Positions 11,557 through 23,394 of a stretch of 64,000 nucleotides of DNA are shown piece after piece (positions within the stretch are counted from its first letter, which is position 1; the number at the start of each line of letters is the position of its first letter). Both the position numbers and the translations under genes were made by a program. Source of the stretch: Limonium bicolor (taxonomy: Eukaryota; Streptophyta; Magnoliopsida; Caryophyllales; Plumbaginaceae); NCBI GenBank assembly GCA_023374045.1, contig CM041782.1:250509882-250573881 (forward strand), written 5' to 3'. The notes under the pieces were generated by a model. It had not been told where the DNA came from and made no database searches. It worked only from the letters and a program-made list of their open reading frames with translations.

Positions 11557-11812
11557 GGCTACTTTGTAATACTTGGTGCACTTTACTCACTCCTTCGATG
11601 GGAGAGTAACCAGAAAATTCGGTAGCTCATCCACGTCTAGCTTCAACCTCTTCACAAAAATGGTGATACGAAGGTGTGAGAGGCGCCGGAGTCGAATAAC
11701 ACTGTGGCATCAATGCCGTTCACTAGGAAGGTTCCCGTTAAGATGGTGCCGCTTTTGCCGGCTTGTACTTTGGTGAGGATACTCAGGATACCTTCGGTAC
11801 CGAGTCCACAAC
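11557..11812 (-). pseudogene. Protease fragment interrupted by Athila
   Basis: Minus-strand copy of the aspartic protease exon. It keeps the FDSGASHTF active-site motif and shares the TGA stop of the right copy (50412-50414). The frame is cut at 11557 by the Athila 3' LTR. The preceding splice-acceptor-like AG lies at 11813-11814 on the complementary strand. Confidence 0.8.
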
Positions 11813-11935
11813 CTATTGAATTCACAAGTGGTTAAGTAATGATGGTGGACACAAGTGGAATTCAAATCAACACTGCTCTTTATTGATAAACCAACCATCA
11901 TACATACCGCGTCTCTAATACACGTTACTAATACA

Positions 11936-12710
11936 TTACATGATACTTGGAATTTGATACTTCCTAAAGGTAAGGTTCGGGCGTCCTGGTTTCATTTGGT
12001 GGCATTGATTATTGCCGGCGGTGCCGTATTCAACTTGATCTTTTTGATCCCGTGATACAGCATCCTAGAGTTTCTACCCATGATTAGGACATTTCCTGAT
12101 CTCAATACCAATTTCTGTGCGAGGTCCACACGCTTCTGCTCGCTATACAAAAATATGGTGCCATCACCAATGGACCAAGACACTACGGGCACTCCTTGTT
12201 CAAGAGATCCCGCTGTCTCGTCCTTGTCTTGGTGTAACCCAAGTCGTCCTTCTTTATTATAGAAGTTGACGATACAAAAGTCCGCTTCAATCGCGGGGAT
12301 CGGATCATATTCGCATTGTTGTGCAAGTTCTACTGCTTATGTGACAAGTGTTTGAAATTTTGGAGGTATTGTCGGTGGCGTCGCTCCGTCTTATGTTCGT
12401 GTCTCTTGATATGTCTTGGTATAAGGACTCCAATCCTTTCCCAAGCACATCATTTTCAGCTTCATCTTCGCTCCACCGGGAATTCGGGTGTATAAAATCC
12501 TCCTTGACCCGTTCCTAGTTCGTTGCATCGTCGGATGATAGAAATTTTGTGCTTTAGGTGTCAGGTATTTTTTTAATAGAATCATACCTGGTCGGATGAC
12601 CTGACACTGCTCGTTGGTGTAGTAGTGATTGGTGATGTCAATCTCTTATTGATTCAGGTTTACCGGTATCGGATAGCAGATACTAAAATTTCCTATGGTT
12701 GTGAATTCAT
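11936..12710 (-). pseudogene. AlkB-like dioxygenase block, left copy
   Basis: Duplicate of the AlkB-like region described at 49289-50064. Reading on the minus strand it has the same RPGMILLKKYL, MMCLGKDWSP, GLHQDKDE and GRPNLTFR tracts. Relative to the right copy it has extra one-base run-length changes, for example near 12480 (G run), 12545 (T run), 12705 (A run) and 11997 (G run), which break the frame further. It also shares the right copy's stop and frameshift. Confidence 0.8.
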
Positions 12711-12846
12711 CTACGGTGAGTACTAGTTTCAACTACTTCATTTCATGCTCAATACACACTTCAATTCATTTACTCATGCATTCACTCATACGATTACTCT
12801 AATACTTAGTCATGCTTCTCAAGGATTAAAGGTTTAGATCAGTTAC

Positions 12847-14331
12847 CTGAGCCGGACTTAGAACCGGACCCGTCACGGTCAATGACATGCAAGACAGGCT
12901 GCCTCTGAGGTACACCCCTCTGAGGTCCCCGGGATCCCTGTCCCTGTGGTGCCTGCTAGGCTGGTGCATCGCCAGATGCAACCTCCTTGCCTTCCCTCTG
13001 CTTATAGCTCTGGAAGTTCCCTTTTGGCTTGGCAATTTCTGGGCACATATTCGCTCTATGTCCCGGTTTCTGACAGTTGTAGCACTTGATTTCTCTCCCA
13101 TAGCAATCCTTGCCGGGATGGTCTTGGTTGCACTTTCTGCACACGTAGGTGCGGCCATCGGTGAAGTTCTTAGTGAAACCGGAGCCAGAACCTAAGGTTT
13201 AGAGAGTTAGCACATTTGTGCGTGGATATACTAGATATGATACTTGTACGAATACGAATTTGGGAATAGGAGTTTACCTTTAGGTGGGTGTGATCTCAGT
13301 GGCTTCGCAGCCACCGGTGCAGATGAACCTAGCTGAAGAATCTCAACCGGGTTGCCCTTATCAGTGTGGGCACTACTCTCACTTGGGAATTTCTTTGGGA
13401 TTGCTGAAAGAAATTCCCTTTCTTCTTTTTCCAGCTCTTTCCCTGGTTCTGCTCCTCGGCACTAGTGTTCTTGTTGTTGGCCTTGCGCTTAAGCGCGGTT
13501 TCTTCCTCCCGAAGTTGGCAAGTGATCGCAACGCGAGATGCCGCGTGATAACACTCCTGAAGTTTCAGGTATTAGCCGGGATTCTTATTTAAGAGATAGA
13601 GGTGATGATTTAAGAATTAAGGAATTGCAATGGTACTAAGGGTTAAACGATATTTACCTGAAGAGAGGTAAATCGTGTGTAGCCCATACCGTACCGAAGG
13701 CGATGGCTCAGACCGCCATATAAGCGATCGACCAACACCTGGCCGGTGTACCCAAGGTCGGGTAGAAGACGGAGGAGAGAGGTGAAGGTGCGGTAGTACT
13801 CATCGACAGACATTTTCTCTGTCATTTTCAAAGCATCCAGCTCAAGTCTTTTTCTGGTTTTGACGTGTTCAGGATAGTATTTGGATCGGAGGAGGGCTAT
13901 GAAAGACTCCCAGTCAAAGGTGGGGTCATCAACATGGTCGTGCTTGATTAGTTTCCACCAATCCATGGCTGCATCCTTGAGGTAGTAGGCGGCTAGTCTC
14001 ACTCGAACTCCAGCAGGACATTCGAGGGTTTCAAATGCGGTCTCCATTTCGGAGATGTAGGCTTCCAGCTTGGCATGGTCGCTCTCGCCTCTAAAGCATG
14101 GAGGTCGGAGATCTGCGATAGCTTTACCCAGTTTACTTCTCTGGGTGGAGGGGGCGGGGTTGGCCCCGTTTGAGTCTGTTGGTTTTGTTGATTTTGTTGC
14201 ATAGCATTGATTACTTGCGGTAGCATCTGCGCTACCGTGGCGGCGATGATCTCAGCTATCGTCTGCGCGCCAGGTCCTACGGAGGCTTCGCCTCTCCCTC
14301 GGCCTCGTCCTGACATCTGAACATTTAGCAT
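12847..14331 (-). pseudogene. gag: Chromovirus gag with two introns, left copy
   Basis: Minus-strand exons are about 13658-14331, 13278-13556 and 12847-13191, separated by the same two short introns as in the right copy (CAG/GTAAAT...TTCAG and AAG/GTAAAC...CTTAG). Exon 3 is 345 bases as on the right. Exon 1 lacks one T of a T run near 14120, and exon 2 is one base shorter, so both are frameshifted here but not in the right copy. The nucleocapsid CCHC motif CYNCQKPGHRANMC lies within 12956-13144. The same TAG follows DAPA as in the right copy. Confidence 0.85.
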
Positions 14332-14527
14332 TTACATTAGGATTCGTAAGATGTGACTCAATGGTCTTGGAATTTTTGCAAGATATCGTACATAGGGACG
14401 TCAGGGGTATCCGTTTGTTAACAACGGTAGTTCCTAGTTAGGTTTCTAAGTATCCGTCTTAAGACGGTTGAAATCCTAACTCGGTAATCCCTATGCTCGG
14501 TAACTATGGACATCAGAGCGTAACTAC

Positions 14528-14539
14528 GCTCTGATACCA
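14528..14539 (-). promoter_or_regulatory. PBS, initiator tRNA-Met type, left copy
   Basis: On the minus strand it reads TGGTATCAGAGC, five bases from the LTR end; it matches the 3' end of plant initiator tRNA-Met. Confidence 0.85.
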
Positions 14540-14544
14540 CTTTT

Positions 14545-17500
14545 TGTAACACCCCTACCGCTAATCCTGTACTTACCGTCTAATCATCCCAATAATCAAA
14601 GTTACTCACAGCGGAAATACTACTACTACGGCGGGTGATACAACACCGCTAACTGCCCATACAGCTAGCAAGGCTTACTCTGCAATACAGTGACGGTCTG
14701 ATGCCTAAGTATACCGAGCTACTAAAACATTGCTTACCGAACACAAAATACCATTCGCTTACATTAATGGATTACCGAGTATTTAAGTGTATTCAATTAC
14801 ATACTTCCACTAGCTTCCAAAAATGAATGAGTTTAAAACAACTACTCATTAATACCAATTCACCATCCTATCATTATCCAAAAAGGTGTACCCCATGGTA
14901 CACTGGCTAACAAAACCCAATAGTCGTGTACTACTTAGTACACCATTCATAATTCGTACATTACAGACAAAAATAAATCATCCTAAATCTCCTAATCTTC
15001 ATCCTTCACGAGTACCTGCATCATGTTAAAAATGGTGCCCCAAGGGGCTCAGCAAAATCTGCGCATAAACTCCGCATATACCGAGTGCTAACAAGGACAC
15101 GCCGACTATTTAAGGTCAAAAAGACATGCGGTTCATTAATTTCATACATACATGCTTTACATACATCATACAATCATGCTCAATACCATACATAATCCAA
15201 ACAACAATAAAATGGTACACACAATGCTTACCTTCCAAATGGTTAGCCAAATTATGCATCCGGGTTAATCGGAATGCTGTTTACTCTTTTACTCATTACA
15301 CCTTACTTACTCTTACTTACACTTACTTACTTTACCATACTTGTTTACTCATTCTTAATTACTTACTCTTACTCATGTTAAGTCGGTATGACCTCCGGCC
15401 CGGGGACTACACCGCCCCACCACCGGGACTTACTTGACTCACCAATCCGGGATGCTACCCATTAAGGGGTTTAGGCCGCGGACCAGTTTAAGAGGCAGGA
15501 ATCGGATCCAACCTCTTGTGTCTCCTCATCCTCACACGTGGCCGAAACTATATCGGACTTCTACTCATTCCAATTTAATTACCAATTTATTAAGTTAGAT
15601 TGGTTAGCTTGTTAGGAATCAAATAGAAGTCCAATCACAAATAATATTCGCTCACAATGCAATACAACAAGCATACACACATTCATTATCATCCATACAT
15701 TTCATGAATTATACAAACTATGATTTAAGGACAATATTCAACAAGATACAACACTACATATTCACAAGTAAGCATAATAACTCTGATTCGTGCATTTATC
15801 TTATTTAGTGATCAATTAGCACACAACACACAAATCAGAGTAACCAAGGTAGCATACGGGGCATGAGGAATTCATACCGTTCACCGTTGTACTTGTATCC
15901 GACGTTCCTCCGATGTTCACAATCCAAGTCCTAACATATACATACAATTGGGTGGTCAATTACCCTTTCTTATCCTTACTAATTACTTTACTAATATTTC
16001 CTGGTTTATACTTACTATTTCATTGTGTTCAAATACATTTACTTAAGTTACATACTTAAAATTATTTTCTAACTTGTGTTATGGCCTTAATGACCTTTAA
16101 ACATCATTAATTATGTCTTAATCATCTTATAATATCATTACCCATTATTACCCATCCTTACCTACACTTTAAAACACATTCTGTAGAGATTTTGGGTGGT
16201 CCGGGTCGGTCCGGGTTACAAACCTGGACCAACACGCTGGGACAGTCCTCGGGTAAGTTTCTTGCATGGTCCGGGTTTATACCCTAGTATACAAACCCGG
16301 ACCACATGTCTTTGTGAGTTACGGGTAAGTTTTTCGTGTGGTCCGGGTTTGTGTACTACTTTGCAAACCCAGACCACTTGTTTTGGTATGTTACGGGTAT
16401 GTTTTTGGGGTGGTCCAGGTTAGTATCTTGGTTTGTAAACCCGGACCACTCCTTTGTAAAACTCTCTGTCGAGTTTCATGCTCGTCCGGGTTTGTGTGCT
16501 GGTTTGCAAACCCGGACTAGTTACAGTATTGCAATTTATGTAAGTTTTTGAACTTGTTTCAATTCCAAACTTCTACCAATCTCTTCCCTAATATTGCTAC
16601 ATATAATCTAACATGTTTTAACTTTGTTTAAGCATTTTAAACTAGCCTAATCCAACACTAAAAATCTGTTACATTTACACATTCACTGTGAGTTTTCTTC
16701 CTCTGTTACATTTCTACTTCTTCAACTAATGCTACAGACTCTTCCATTCTTCTCCCCACTAACTAAATGACTCTTAATCTATCCTAACTTAGTTTGACAG
16801 CACACGTTTTACCATTTACACTCCACTCAGCTACATTTCCTTTCCTGTTACACAACAAAGTGAAAAATCCCATTCTTTGCTTCTCTGCAATTCTCTTCTG
16901 TTTCTTTCTTTTCTTACATCAACCAAGACTCTACAATCCTAAACAAATTTTGACAGCGGTTCCCTACATTTCTAAGTATTCTCACCACATAATTTTGCAC
17001 ACTCAATATATTCCCAACCTGTTCAACATATACATTATTCTCACATATATTTCTAATACCTCCTGCACACTCAACATTTACACTTAGCATATTCTTGTTT
17101 TCAAAAACTTCAAACTACAACTACCATTCACATTAATGTACCCATTCTTTTCCTACGGTTACAGTGGTTTAGTTCATTGCTAAAACAATATACCTACACA
17201 TACACAAACATTAAAAATTATACAGAGGCTTCTCATTACCTTGGTTTCCTTGTTTCTTTCCCTTTTCTCCTCCTTCTCCTTTCTTGCTCCTCTTTCCTTC
17301 TTCGTTTTCTTGATTTATTTAAACTAAGCTACACCATGTAACAAGGTACACACATACACACCAAACTAGTAAGTTTTTATATCTCACGTGTTAAACCCTA
17401 ACTTATGAGAACCTATTTAAACTCTTAGGAGATCTTACCTTGAGCTTCTAATGGAGTTTTTGAGTAGAAAATAACAAGGCTTCAACTCCACTTTGAAATG

Positions 17501-18363
17501 CCAAACCGGCTGAGTAATGGAATAGTAGTACGTACATGAGTTTTGCATTTTTGTAAGAAAAAGTGGAAAAGAGTGAAGCTTGGGTCTACTTCTTACCTTA
17601 GAACATGGAGAAGAATGTAGATCTTGAAATGGTGCTCCTAAAGCTCTTAAATGATAATACCCTCAAAAATAAAGTTGGTGGTTTTAGATTTTTGAAGGGT
17701 GATGATCTCCTTGACGATACGAATTCAACGGTATGGTTTTTGTCGCATTTGGTGGTGGTTTGAGGTTTCAAAAATTGAGAGGAAGAGGCTCTGTGTGAGT
17801 AGTTTTATCAAATCTCCATCGCTGGAACCAGAGAGGAAGAAGAAGAAGCAGTACGTGGGTTTTGTGATAGAGGAGAGAGAGAGTTACTTTTTGACTTTTT
17901 AATTTTGTTTGTCTTTTGCATATAAGGAAGGAGTAAAGAAGAGGGGTATGGGCTTACTAATGCAGCCGGCTACATACCCTCCTCACATGGGGTTTTAAAA
18001 CATTAATTGCAATAGTGGACACACTAACTTATTTTATTTACCCTTTTACCCCACAACTTCCCGTTTTTGACTGTTTTTACTATTTTCTCGTTTTATTTAT
18101 TTTATTGGTCCTAAACCTACACTAATATTTATTAATTACTATTTAGTTGACTAAAATTGTTACGAGTGTATTTGACCCGCTTAAAGTCGCATTTTCCTGG
18201 TTACCTCGAAAAACGCGCTGTAATGTTCGTTAGTGTTTTTTAATCCATTTTAAGGATCCGTTTTCTTCGGGATTTGTTCCCTAATATTTATTTAGACTTA
18301 ATTAAGCTTCTAAAATTATTTATTAGCCTAATTAATCACTATTTTTAATTATGGGGTATTTCA
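14545..18363 (-). repeat. 5' LTR of left Tekay-like copy (3.8 kb)
   Basis: On the minus strand it runs from TGAAATACCCC to GTGTTACA. It is a near-identical copy of 43630-47452. It contains the five-unit hairpin array at 16196-16523. Short ORFs inside it are conserved between copies only because the DNA is duplicated; no gene was recognised. Confidence 0.92.
16196..16523. repeat. GGTCCGGG hairpin array in Tekay-like LTR, left copy
   Basis: Five hairpins of about 36 bp with arms like GGTCCGGGTTTG and its complement are spaced about 72 bp apart, separated by spacers containing ACCCG or TTACGGGTAAG in one orientation. The first unit is slightly rearranged relative to the right copy. Confidence 0.85.
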
Positions 18364-18964
18364 ATTATGCTGGAGCGACATCAGTGAGACTGTTGTTTTG
18401 GGACCACAGTTGATAGAGGAGACCATGGAGCAGGTCCGGATCATTCAGAGTCGAATGAAGGCAGCTCAGGACAGGTAGAAGTCCTATGCCAACCTCAAGC
18501 GCAGACCGTTAGAGTTCGAGGTGGGAGATCGAGTTTTCCTGAAGGTATCTCCTGTGAGAGGGGTAACCAGGTTCAGGAAAAAGGGAAAGCTCAGTCCAAA
18601 GTTAGTTGGGCCTTACAAGATCTTTGAGAGGATTGGAGAGGTGGCATATCGTTTAGCACTTCCTGGTGAACTAGAGAAAGTTCACAACGTCTTCCATGTG
18701 TCCCAGCTAAAGCGGTATATTCCCGACCCCTCGCACGTGTTGCAGCCCGATGTCCTAGAGCTGTAGCAGAACCTATCCTACGAAGAGTATCACATTAGGG
18801 ACATGGACACTAAGACCAGGGAGACCCGATCAAAGTCCACTCGCATGGTCAAGGTCTTATGGTCAAATCATGGAACCGAAGAGGCTACGTGGGAAGTCGA
18901 GGAAGAAATGAAGAAAAAGTACCCACAACTCTTCGATCAGGTAACCACTCGAGACATTACCTAG
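18364..18964 (+). pseudogene. Older chromovirus: integrase C-terminus and chromodomain
   Basis: After the 5 bp target duplication ATTAT (18364-18368) a plus-strand pol frame gives the integrase C-terminal module (VGDRVFLKVSP, GKLSPKLVGPYKI, VFHVSQLKRYIPDPSH at 18521-18766). A chromodomain follows (RMVKVLWSNHGTEEATWEVE, ending TAG at 18962-18964). In-frame TAG codons at about 18476 and 18764-18766 interrupt it. The chromodomain marks the element as a chromovirus; such domains are thought to steer integration to particular chromatin. Confidence 0.85.
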
Positions 18965-19016
18965 TTTGACAGGGTTTCGCCTTATGGATAAGTTTTAGCT
19001 TCTAGGGCGGATGAGA

Positions 19017-19814
19017 TGAAATACCCACACAATAGCGAGTTAGGAATAATTTAGTATATAGTAAGAATTGACACGTTCGGGGTTAGTATTAAAGTGGCCC
19101 AGGGAAATTAAATGACATCCTTATACTAAATTAATCATTCTCCCTAAAATGTTTACAATTATTTATAATGTTTTGCCTTTACTAACCTTAGCGATATTAC
19201 GATATTATACCATTTAAATATTATCTCATCTCCCTAACTTCATAACGTTAGTTGAGTTCCAAAAATGCAATTCTAGTATTCCTTTTCAGCTTATTAATCT
19301 TAAATACATAGAGTTCAAATTCAATTTGACTACTCCAACTTATTATTTACTAACTCTCCTTAGTTTTCTCTCAATAATTCTTTATTATTATTTTAGACTT
19401 ATCTCTTGAATGTAATTGCTTTCTTCTGCTAAAATTTCTGGCTTCCATTACAATACCCTTATTTATTTCTAGTTTACTCCCCTATCAATAAATGCTTATT
19501 AATTATTTCCTAAATATTTATTCCTCATTCTTATCTGTTACAACGACTAACCACGTTCTACTATTATTTCGAATTATAGATTTATTTCTCTAATTCTTTA
19601 AACTACATTACCAACTTTCTCGATCCTTCTACTGATCTTCCTAACGTTAATAATTTCTATCTCTTCAACATATTTCAAATGCTAATTATTAGAACTCTCC
19701 TGTAGTCTTTTAATATGTATTTCTCTCCTTTAATATAAATCTTCAATTATTAAATTAGTAAATCCTCCTTTATTATACAAATTATTCTATTTAAAAGACT
19801 GACCTTCCCCACTA
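19017..19814 (+). repeat. Partial LTR of the older chromovirus
   Basis: TGAAATACCCACAC starts just after a purine-rich tract (about 19000-19016) that follows the chromodomain stop, so this is the probable 3' LTR start. It is AT-rich and runs into the N gap. The same sequence occurs reversed at 42175-42976. No gene was seen. Confidence 0.6.
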
Positions 19815-20314
19815 NNNNNNNNNNNNNNNNNNNNNNNNNNNNNNNNNNNNNNNNNNNNNNNNNNNNNNNNNNNNNNNNNNNNNNNNNNNNNNNNNNNNNN
19901 NNNNNNNNNNNNNNNNNNNNNNNNNNNNNNNNNNNNNNNNNNNNNNNNNNNNNNNNNNNNNNNNNNNNNNNNNNNNNNNNNNNNNNNNNNNNNNNNNNNN
20001 NNNNNNNNNNNNNNNNNNNNNNNNNNNNNNNNNNNNNNNNNNNNNNNNNNNNNNNNNNNNNNNNNNNNNNNNNNNNNNNNNNNNNNNNNNNNNNNNNNNN
20101 NNNNNNNNNNNNNNNNNNNNNNNNNNNNNNNNNNNNNNNNNNNNNNNNNNNNNNNNNNNNNNNNNNNNNNNNNNNNNNNNNNNNNNNNNNNNNNNNNNNN
20201 NNNNNNNNNNNNNNNNNNNNNNNNNNNNNNNNNNNNNNNNNNNNNNNNNNNNNNNNNNNNNNNNNNNNNNNNNNNNNNNNNNNNNNNNNNNNNNNNNNNN
20301 NNNNNNNNNNNNNN
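19815..20314. other. Scaffold gap of 500 N
   Basis: Exactly 500 N, probably a placeholder of unknown true length. Adjacent sequence shows many run-length differences from its duplicates. Confidence 0.99.
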
Positions 20315-20753
20315 TTGGGAGAGCAACAAGTATTCACGCCTTTTTGGCTGAAATAACACTCTCACCCTCCATATATTTTAGAAAGCCCGAGTGGGTAGAG
20401 TCAGACCCTCTCTCATATATGAGGAGACTTTACTCTGAAGTTTAGTTCAAAAATGAGGGAGACCAGAACAAGACCATGAGAAAGGTCAATGTCCTTTGGT
20501 CGAACCACCAGGCGGAGAAGCCACATGCGGCAGTTGGAGAACTCCTGAGAGCCAAGTATCCAGCGCTATTGCTTAGCTGTTGTCTTATACTTGTGGGGTA
20601 CGTGGGCGTAACCCTTTGTAAGGGGGGTAGAGCCTCTTGGCAGTACACATGTGTATACTAATTTTGATGTGTGTGTGTGGTGTGTGTGCTAGTTTTAGGA
20701 GCGTGTATGCGGGGCATACCTAGTTGTGTTGTTTGTGTGTGGGGTATGCGGGG
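20315..20753 (+). pseudogene. Decayed chromovirus 3' end with chromodomain remnant
   Basis: The tract MRKVNVLWSNHQAEKPHAA at about 20476-20535 is a degraded chromodomain (compare KVLWSNHDVEEATWE at 53474-53520). It is followed by a purine-rich GTAAGGGGGGTAGAGCC near 20619-20635 and a GT-rich stretch, as after the chromodomain of the element at 53568-53790. The sequence is interrupted at 20753 by the Tat-type element and resumes at 29854. Confidence 0.6.
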
Positions 20754-21257
20754 GTTTATCCCAAAATTTTGACCCCCCTGGTTAGGGTCTGCAAGGTTTG
20801 GTGTCTTGAGGGATATTTGATCGGGTAATGAGGGATTACGGCGCGATCGTTGGTTTTCCAGGGCCTGAGGAGCAGTTTCGTCATTGTCAGGGGTGTTTCG
20901 TAATTTTAAGGCTTCTGAGTTCTCCTATAGGCTTTCTCTCTCCTCCAGAGGTGCCCAAATCAGCTCGGAATGCTTTGATATTTTAACCCATGATAGAGGA
21001 TGACATTTTAGCATAAGGCGTTGGAATTTTGATTTTTCGAATTTCCAATAATTTTTCTAGCAATTTCTGACTGAATCTGACGAGAAATTCAATTTAAAAA
21101 TGCTCCAGCATTTAAAAAATTCGTTTCCACCTCAGAAAATTCATAATATCCATTCTTGACATGTGGTTAAATTTCATAGCAAAAATTCCTTTGGGAAGTT
21201 CTTAGTTAAAATATCGAAAAATCTTACTTTTACTAGATCTCTTTATCTTTAAGAAGT

Positions 21258-21267
21258 CTATATAAGG
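21258..21267 (+). promoter_or_regulatory. TATA box of Tat-type 5' LTR
   Basis: CTATATAAGG lies in the middle of the LTR and is conserved at 28575-28584 in the other LTR. It is assigned by motif only. The hairpins at 21835-22091 lie downstream of it, so they would be transcribed. Confidence 0.6.
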
Positions 21268-21834
21268 GGATGGGTTTTTGGATAAAATCAGAACCTCACA
21301 TACTCAGACCCTAGAGTCAGAAAAGGTAGCCTCCTCTCTCTCTCACGTTTTTCCAACACCCCCACCCAAATCATACCGAAAATCCCCCGAAATCATCATC
21401 TAAACACGTTTTCCAATTCCCAAAGCACCAATAATCATCAAAACCCCACAAAAACACCACCAAAGCGTGAAGAACAGCAAGAACAACCAACCCAGAAGCC
21501 TGGTTCGAAGTCCTTCGGTCTACCATCAACGACACTTGACGAATCCCGGTGTGAAGAAACGTTGTGAATCCGAAGGTAAAACAGGTAGAAACTCAGCTCC
21601 CTAATTCTCCACGGTATTATCTGTCTTGCCTCGAAATTTGAGCTCAAACTAACCTTCGTGGGCTTCTGTATTGCTGTTTGTTTAAGCCTCTGTCAGATAA
21701 CTTGTTTGCTAAGTTTCGTGCTTAATTCGAATTCAAATTGAAAACTTTCAATCACTAACGTCTTGTACATCTTTCAGGCTACACACCCTTAAATTTGAGC
21801 TCAAAACACCCTCGGGAACCTTCTGAAAACCCCT

Positions 21835-22091
21835 GTCCGTGGGTGTCCGTGACCTCGGACCTATGGTCCGGGACCTCGGACGCGTTGTCCGAGACCACGG
21901 ACACCCACGGACGGCGGCGGGATTTTAAAAATTCAAAATTTAGGTTTTTTCTAATGATGTCCGGGCCCACGGACAGCCTGTCCGTGGCCCCGGACTTTGC
22001 AAATTTTTGTTTTCCTTTAATTTCGACTCTTCTGTGTTTATTAGGTTAACTGGGGTCCGTGGTTTCGGACATTAGGTCCGTGGCTACGGAC
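21835..22091. repeat. GTCCG hairpins in Tat-type 5' LTR
   Basis: A 78 bp palindrome (21835-21912; 26 bp arms starting GTCCGTGGGTGTCCGTG) is followed by two 37 bp hairpins at 21959-21995 (GTCCGGGCCCACGGAC arm) and 22055-22091. All three are conserved in the 3' LTR at 29167-29245, 29292-29328 and 29387-29423. Confidence 0.85.
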
Positions 22092-22521
22092 GGAAATGAA
22101 ATTTGACCTAATTCTGCCTCCGAAACCCTAGTTTAGGTAATTTCACTTTTCACTTTAATTTTCTGTCAAAAAATGCTAAAAACACAAAAAAAACAGAAGC
22201 TTGCGCACTTAGGTTAAAACGACTCGTAATAAGCCGTAATTAAACTAAGTAGAGGAAAACGACTTCTAGGGGTAATGAAAGTAATTGAACCCTAATTAAG
22301 TCGAATATCAGCCCCCGAACCCGAACTCTCCTTTCCTAATTTGATCTAGGTTAAAATTAGGTGGCGACTCATAATAGGTTCCAGTGAGCTAGCTTAGGTT
22401 TTAATAATTATGTTATATGACATAGTTATTAATCTTAGGCTATAAGTGGACCTAAAACCCAATCAGATCCTAATCAGCCTTAATCAACATAGGATAGGGT
22501 TTAAAATCGAGGCTCACAGAC

Positions 22522-22540
22522 TGGCGACTCTGCTGGGGAC
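22522..22540 (+). promoter_or_regulatory. Candidate primer binding site of Tat-type element
   Basis: TGGCGACTCTGCTGGGGAC follows the LTR end by three bases, the correct place and start (TGG) for a PBS. I could not assign the tRNA with confidence. Confidence 0.65.
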
Positions 22541-23394
22541 TTACTTCTTAATTTTAACTTGTTTAATTTTAAGAAAGAGGGCTTAACTTGAAAATGTTTA
22601 TTTATGGCCTTTACTATGTTGCTTGTTTACTTCTGTGCGCACTTTAATTTTTGCACCCTTGCATCATATGGAGCGAGGGTCCACACAAACCGTTCTACCC
22701 CGGGACCCGTTTGAGGGTCCCCTGTCAGGGACTCACACCTTTTAGGTGATGTGAATAAGTGGGGGAAAAGAGGAGGGTGTCGCCTAACCACACCCCCTTA
22801 ATACCTGGGCTTTAGCCCCAAGCACTTTCCTGGCAGTACCCTTACCAAGCCCATTGTTTGGTCAGTCAAAGACCCGACCGTAGACGCACACCTTTAGGTG
22901 ATGTGAAAAAGTGAGGTGGCCCAAAGGGAATAGCGTGCAAGCCCTATTCCTTTGTGGTGACCTGGGCCCGCGCCCCAAGCACCTCTCCGGATCGACCTAT
23001 ACCTGTTGGACTGAGTCATCTTGTGAGGGCATTTGCATCACCGCCTTACGTAAGACTTCTGAGTATGTGTTCTCTTTCTCCTGGGCCTCAGGCCCAATGT
23101 CTGCATCAACCCATCAATCTCCCCCAGTCCGATTAAAATGCTTGAATGTTTCAAACGGCCCAAATAGTCCGAAGAAGCAAAAGAGTCCCGTAATTGGAAC
23201 ACAAGGGCCCTCATAGGAAGACCTTTCCACGTCACTAAAAGCCCGTGCCCTAATATTTCTTTTTATGTTCCAAAACAGAAAGAAGGCAAGATTTCAGAAA
23301 GGCGCTGGGACAGAAGTTCCGGACGTTTGACCCGACTGCCTACTCCCCCACCTCCGTTATTTCAGCCCGAGGCAGACTCTAGCTCATCTGACAT
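22541..23394 (+). repeat. Leader of Tat-type element with a diverged duplication
   Basis: No gene was seen. Two related segments, about 22730-22866 and 22888-23010, share CACACCTTTAGGTGATGTGA and GCCCCAAGCAC about 155 bases apart, indicating a diverged tandem duplication. Confidence 0.5.

Larger units (their letters stand above)
11557..18363 (-). mobile_element. Tekay-like chromovirus, 5' part (second copy)
   Basis: Read on the minus strand this has the 5' LTR (14545-18363), PBS, gag with introns, the AlkB-like block and the start of protease. It ends at 11557 where the Athila element is inserted. The rest would lie left of the window. It is a duplicate of 43630-50444 and shares its nonsense mutations, but has additional one-base indels in gag and AlkB. 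Confidence 0.92.
11557..19814 (-). repeat. Left arm of an 8.3 kb inverted duplication
   Basis: The whole stretch is the reverse complement of 42175-50444. It contains part of a Tekay-like element, its LTR, the junction with an older chromovirus (including the TSD) and that element's LTR. About 420 compared LTR bases are identical between arms, whereas the two LTRs of the right-hand element differ by about 18 over the same stretch. The arms differ mostly by one-base run-length indels with a few substitutions. The left end is cut by the Athila insertion, the right end by the N gap. Confidence 0.93.
20754..22518 (+). repeat. 5' LTR of the Tat-type element
   Basis: This matches the 3' LTR but is 27 bases shorter, through many scattered one-base deletions, mostly in runs. 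The start is eroded (GTTTATCCC against TGTTATACCC). It ends GGCTCACA. The excess of deletions beside the scaffold gap suggests poor consensus. Confidence 0.88.

Noticed and set aside
16196..16551. ORFs rich in CGPGL and PGPT tracts, also near 45453-45798 and 55776-56182
   Set aside because: They are readings through the GGTCCGGG hairpin array.
17699..17902. 67-codon ORF repeated at 44091-44294 and, altered, at 54474-54674
   Set aside because: It lies inside duplicated LTRs. Its presence in several places reflects LTR and segment duplication, the third copy has amino acid changes, and no domain is recognised.
19750..20365. Minus-strand ORFs of about 190 codons across the gap
   Set aside because: Most of their length is N; there is no sequence support.
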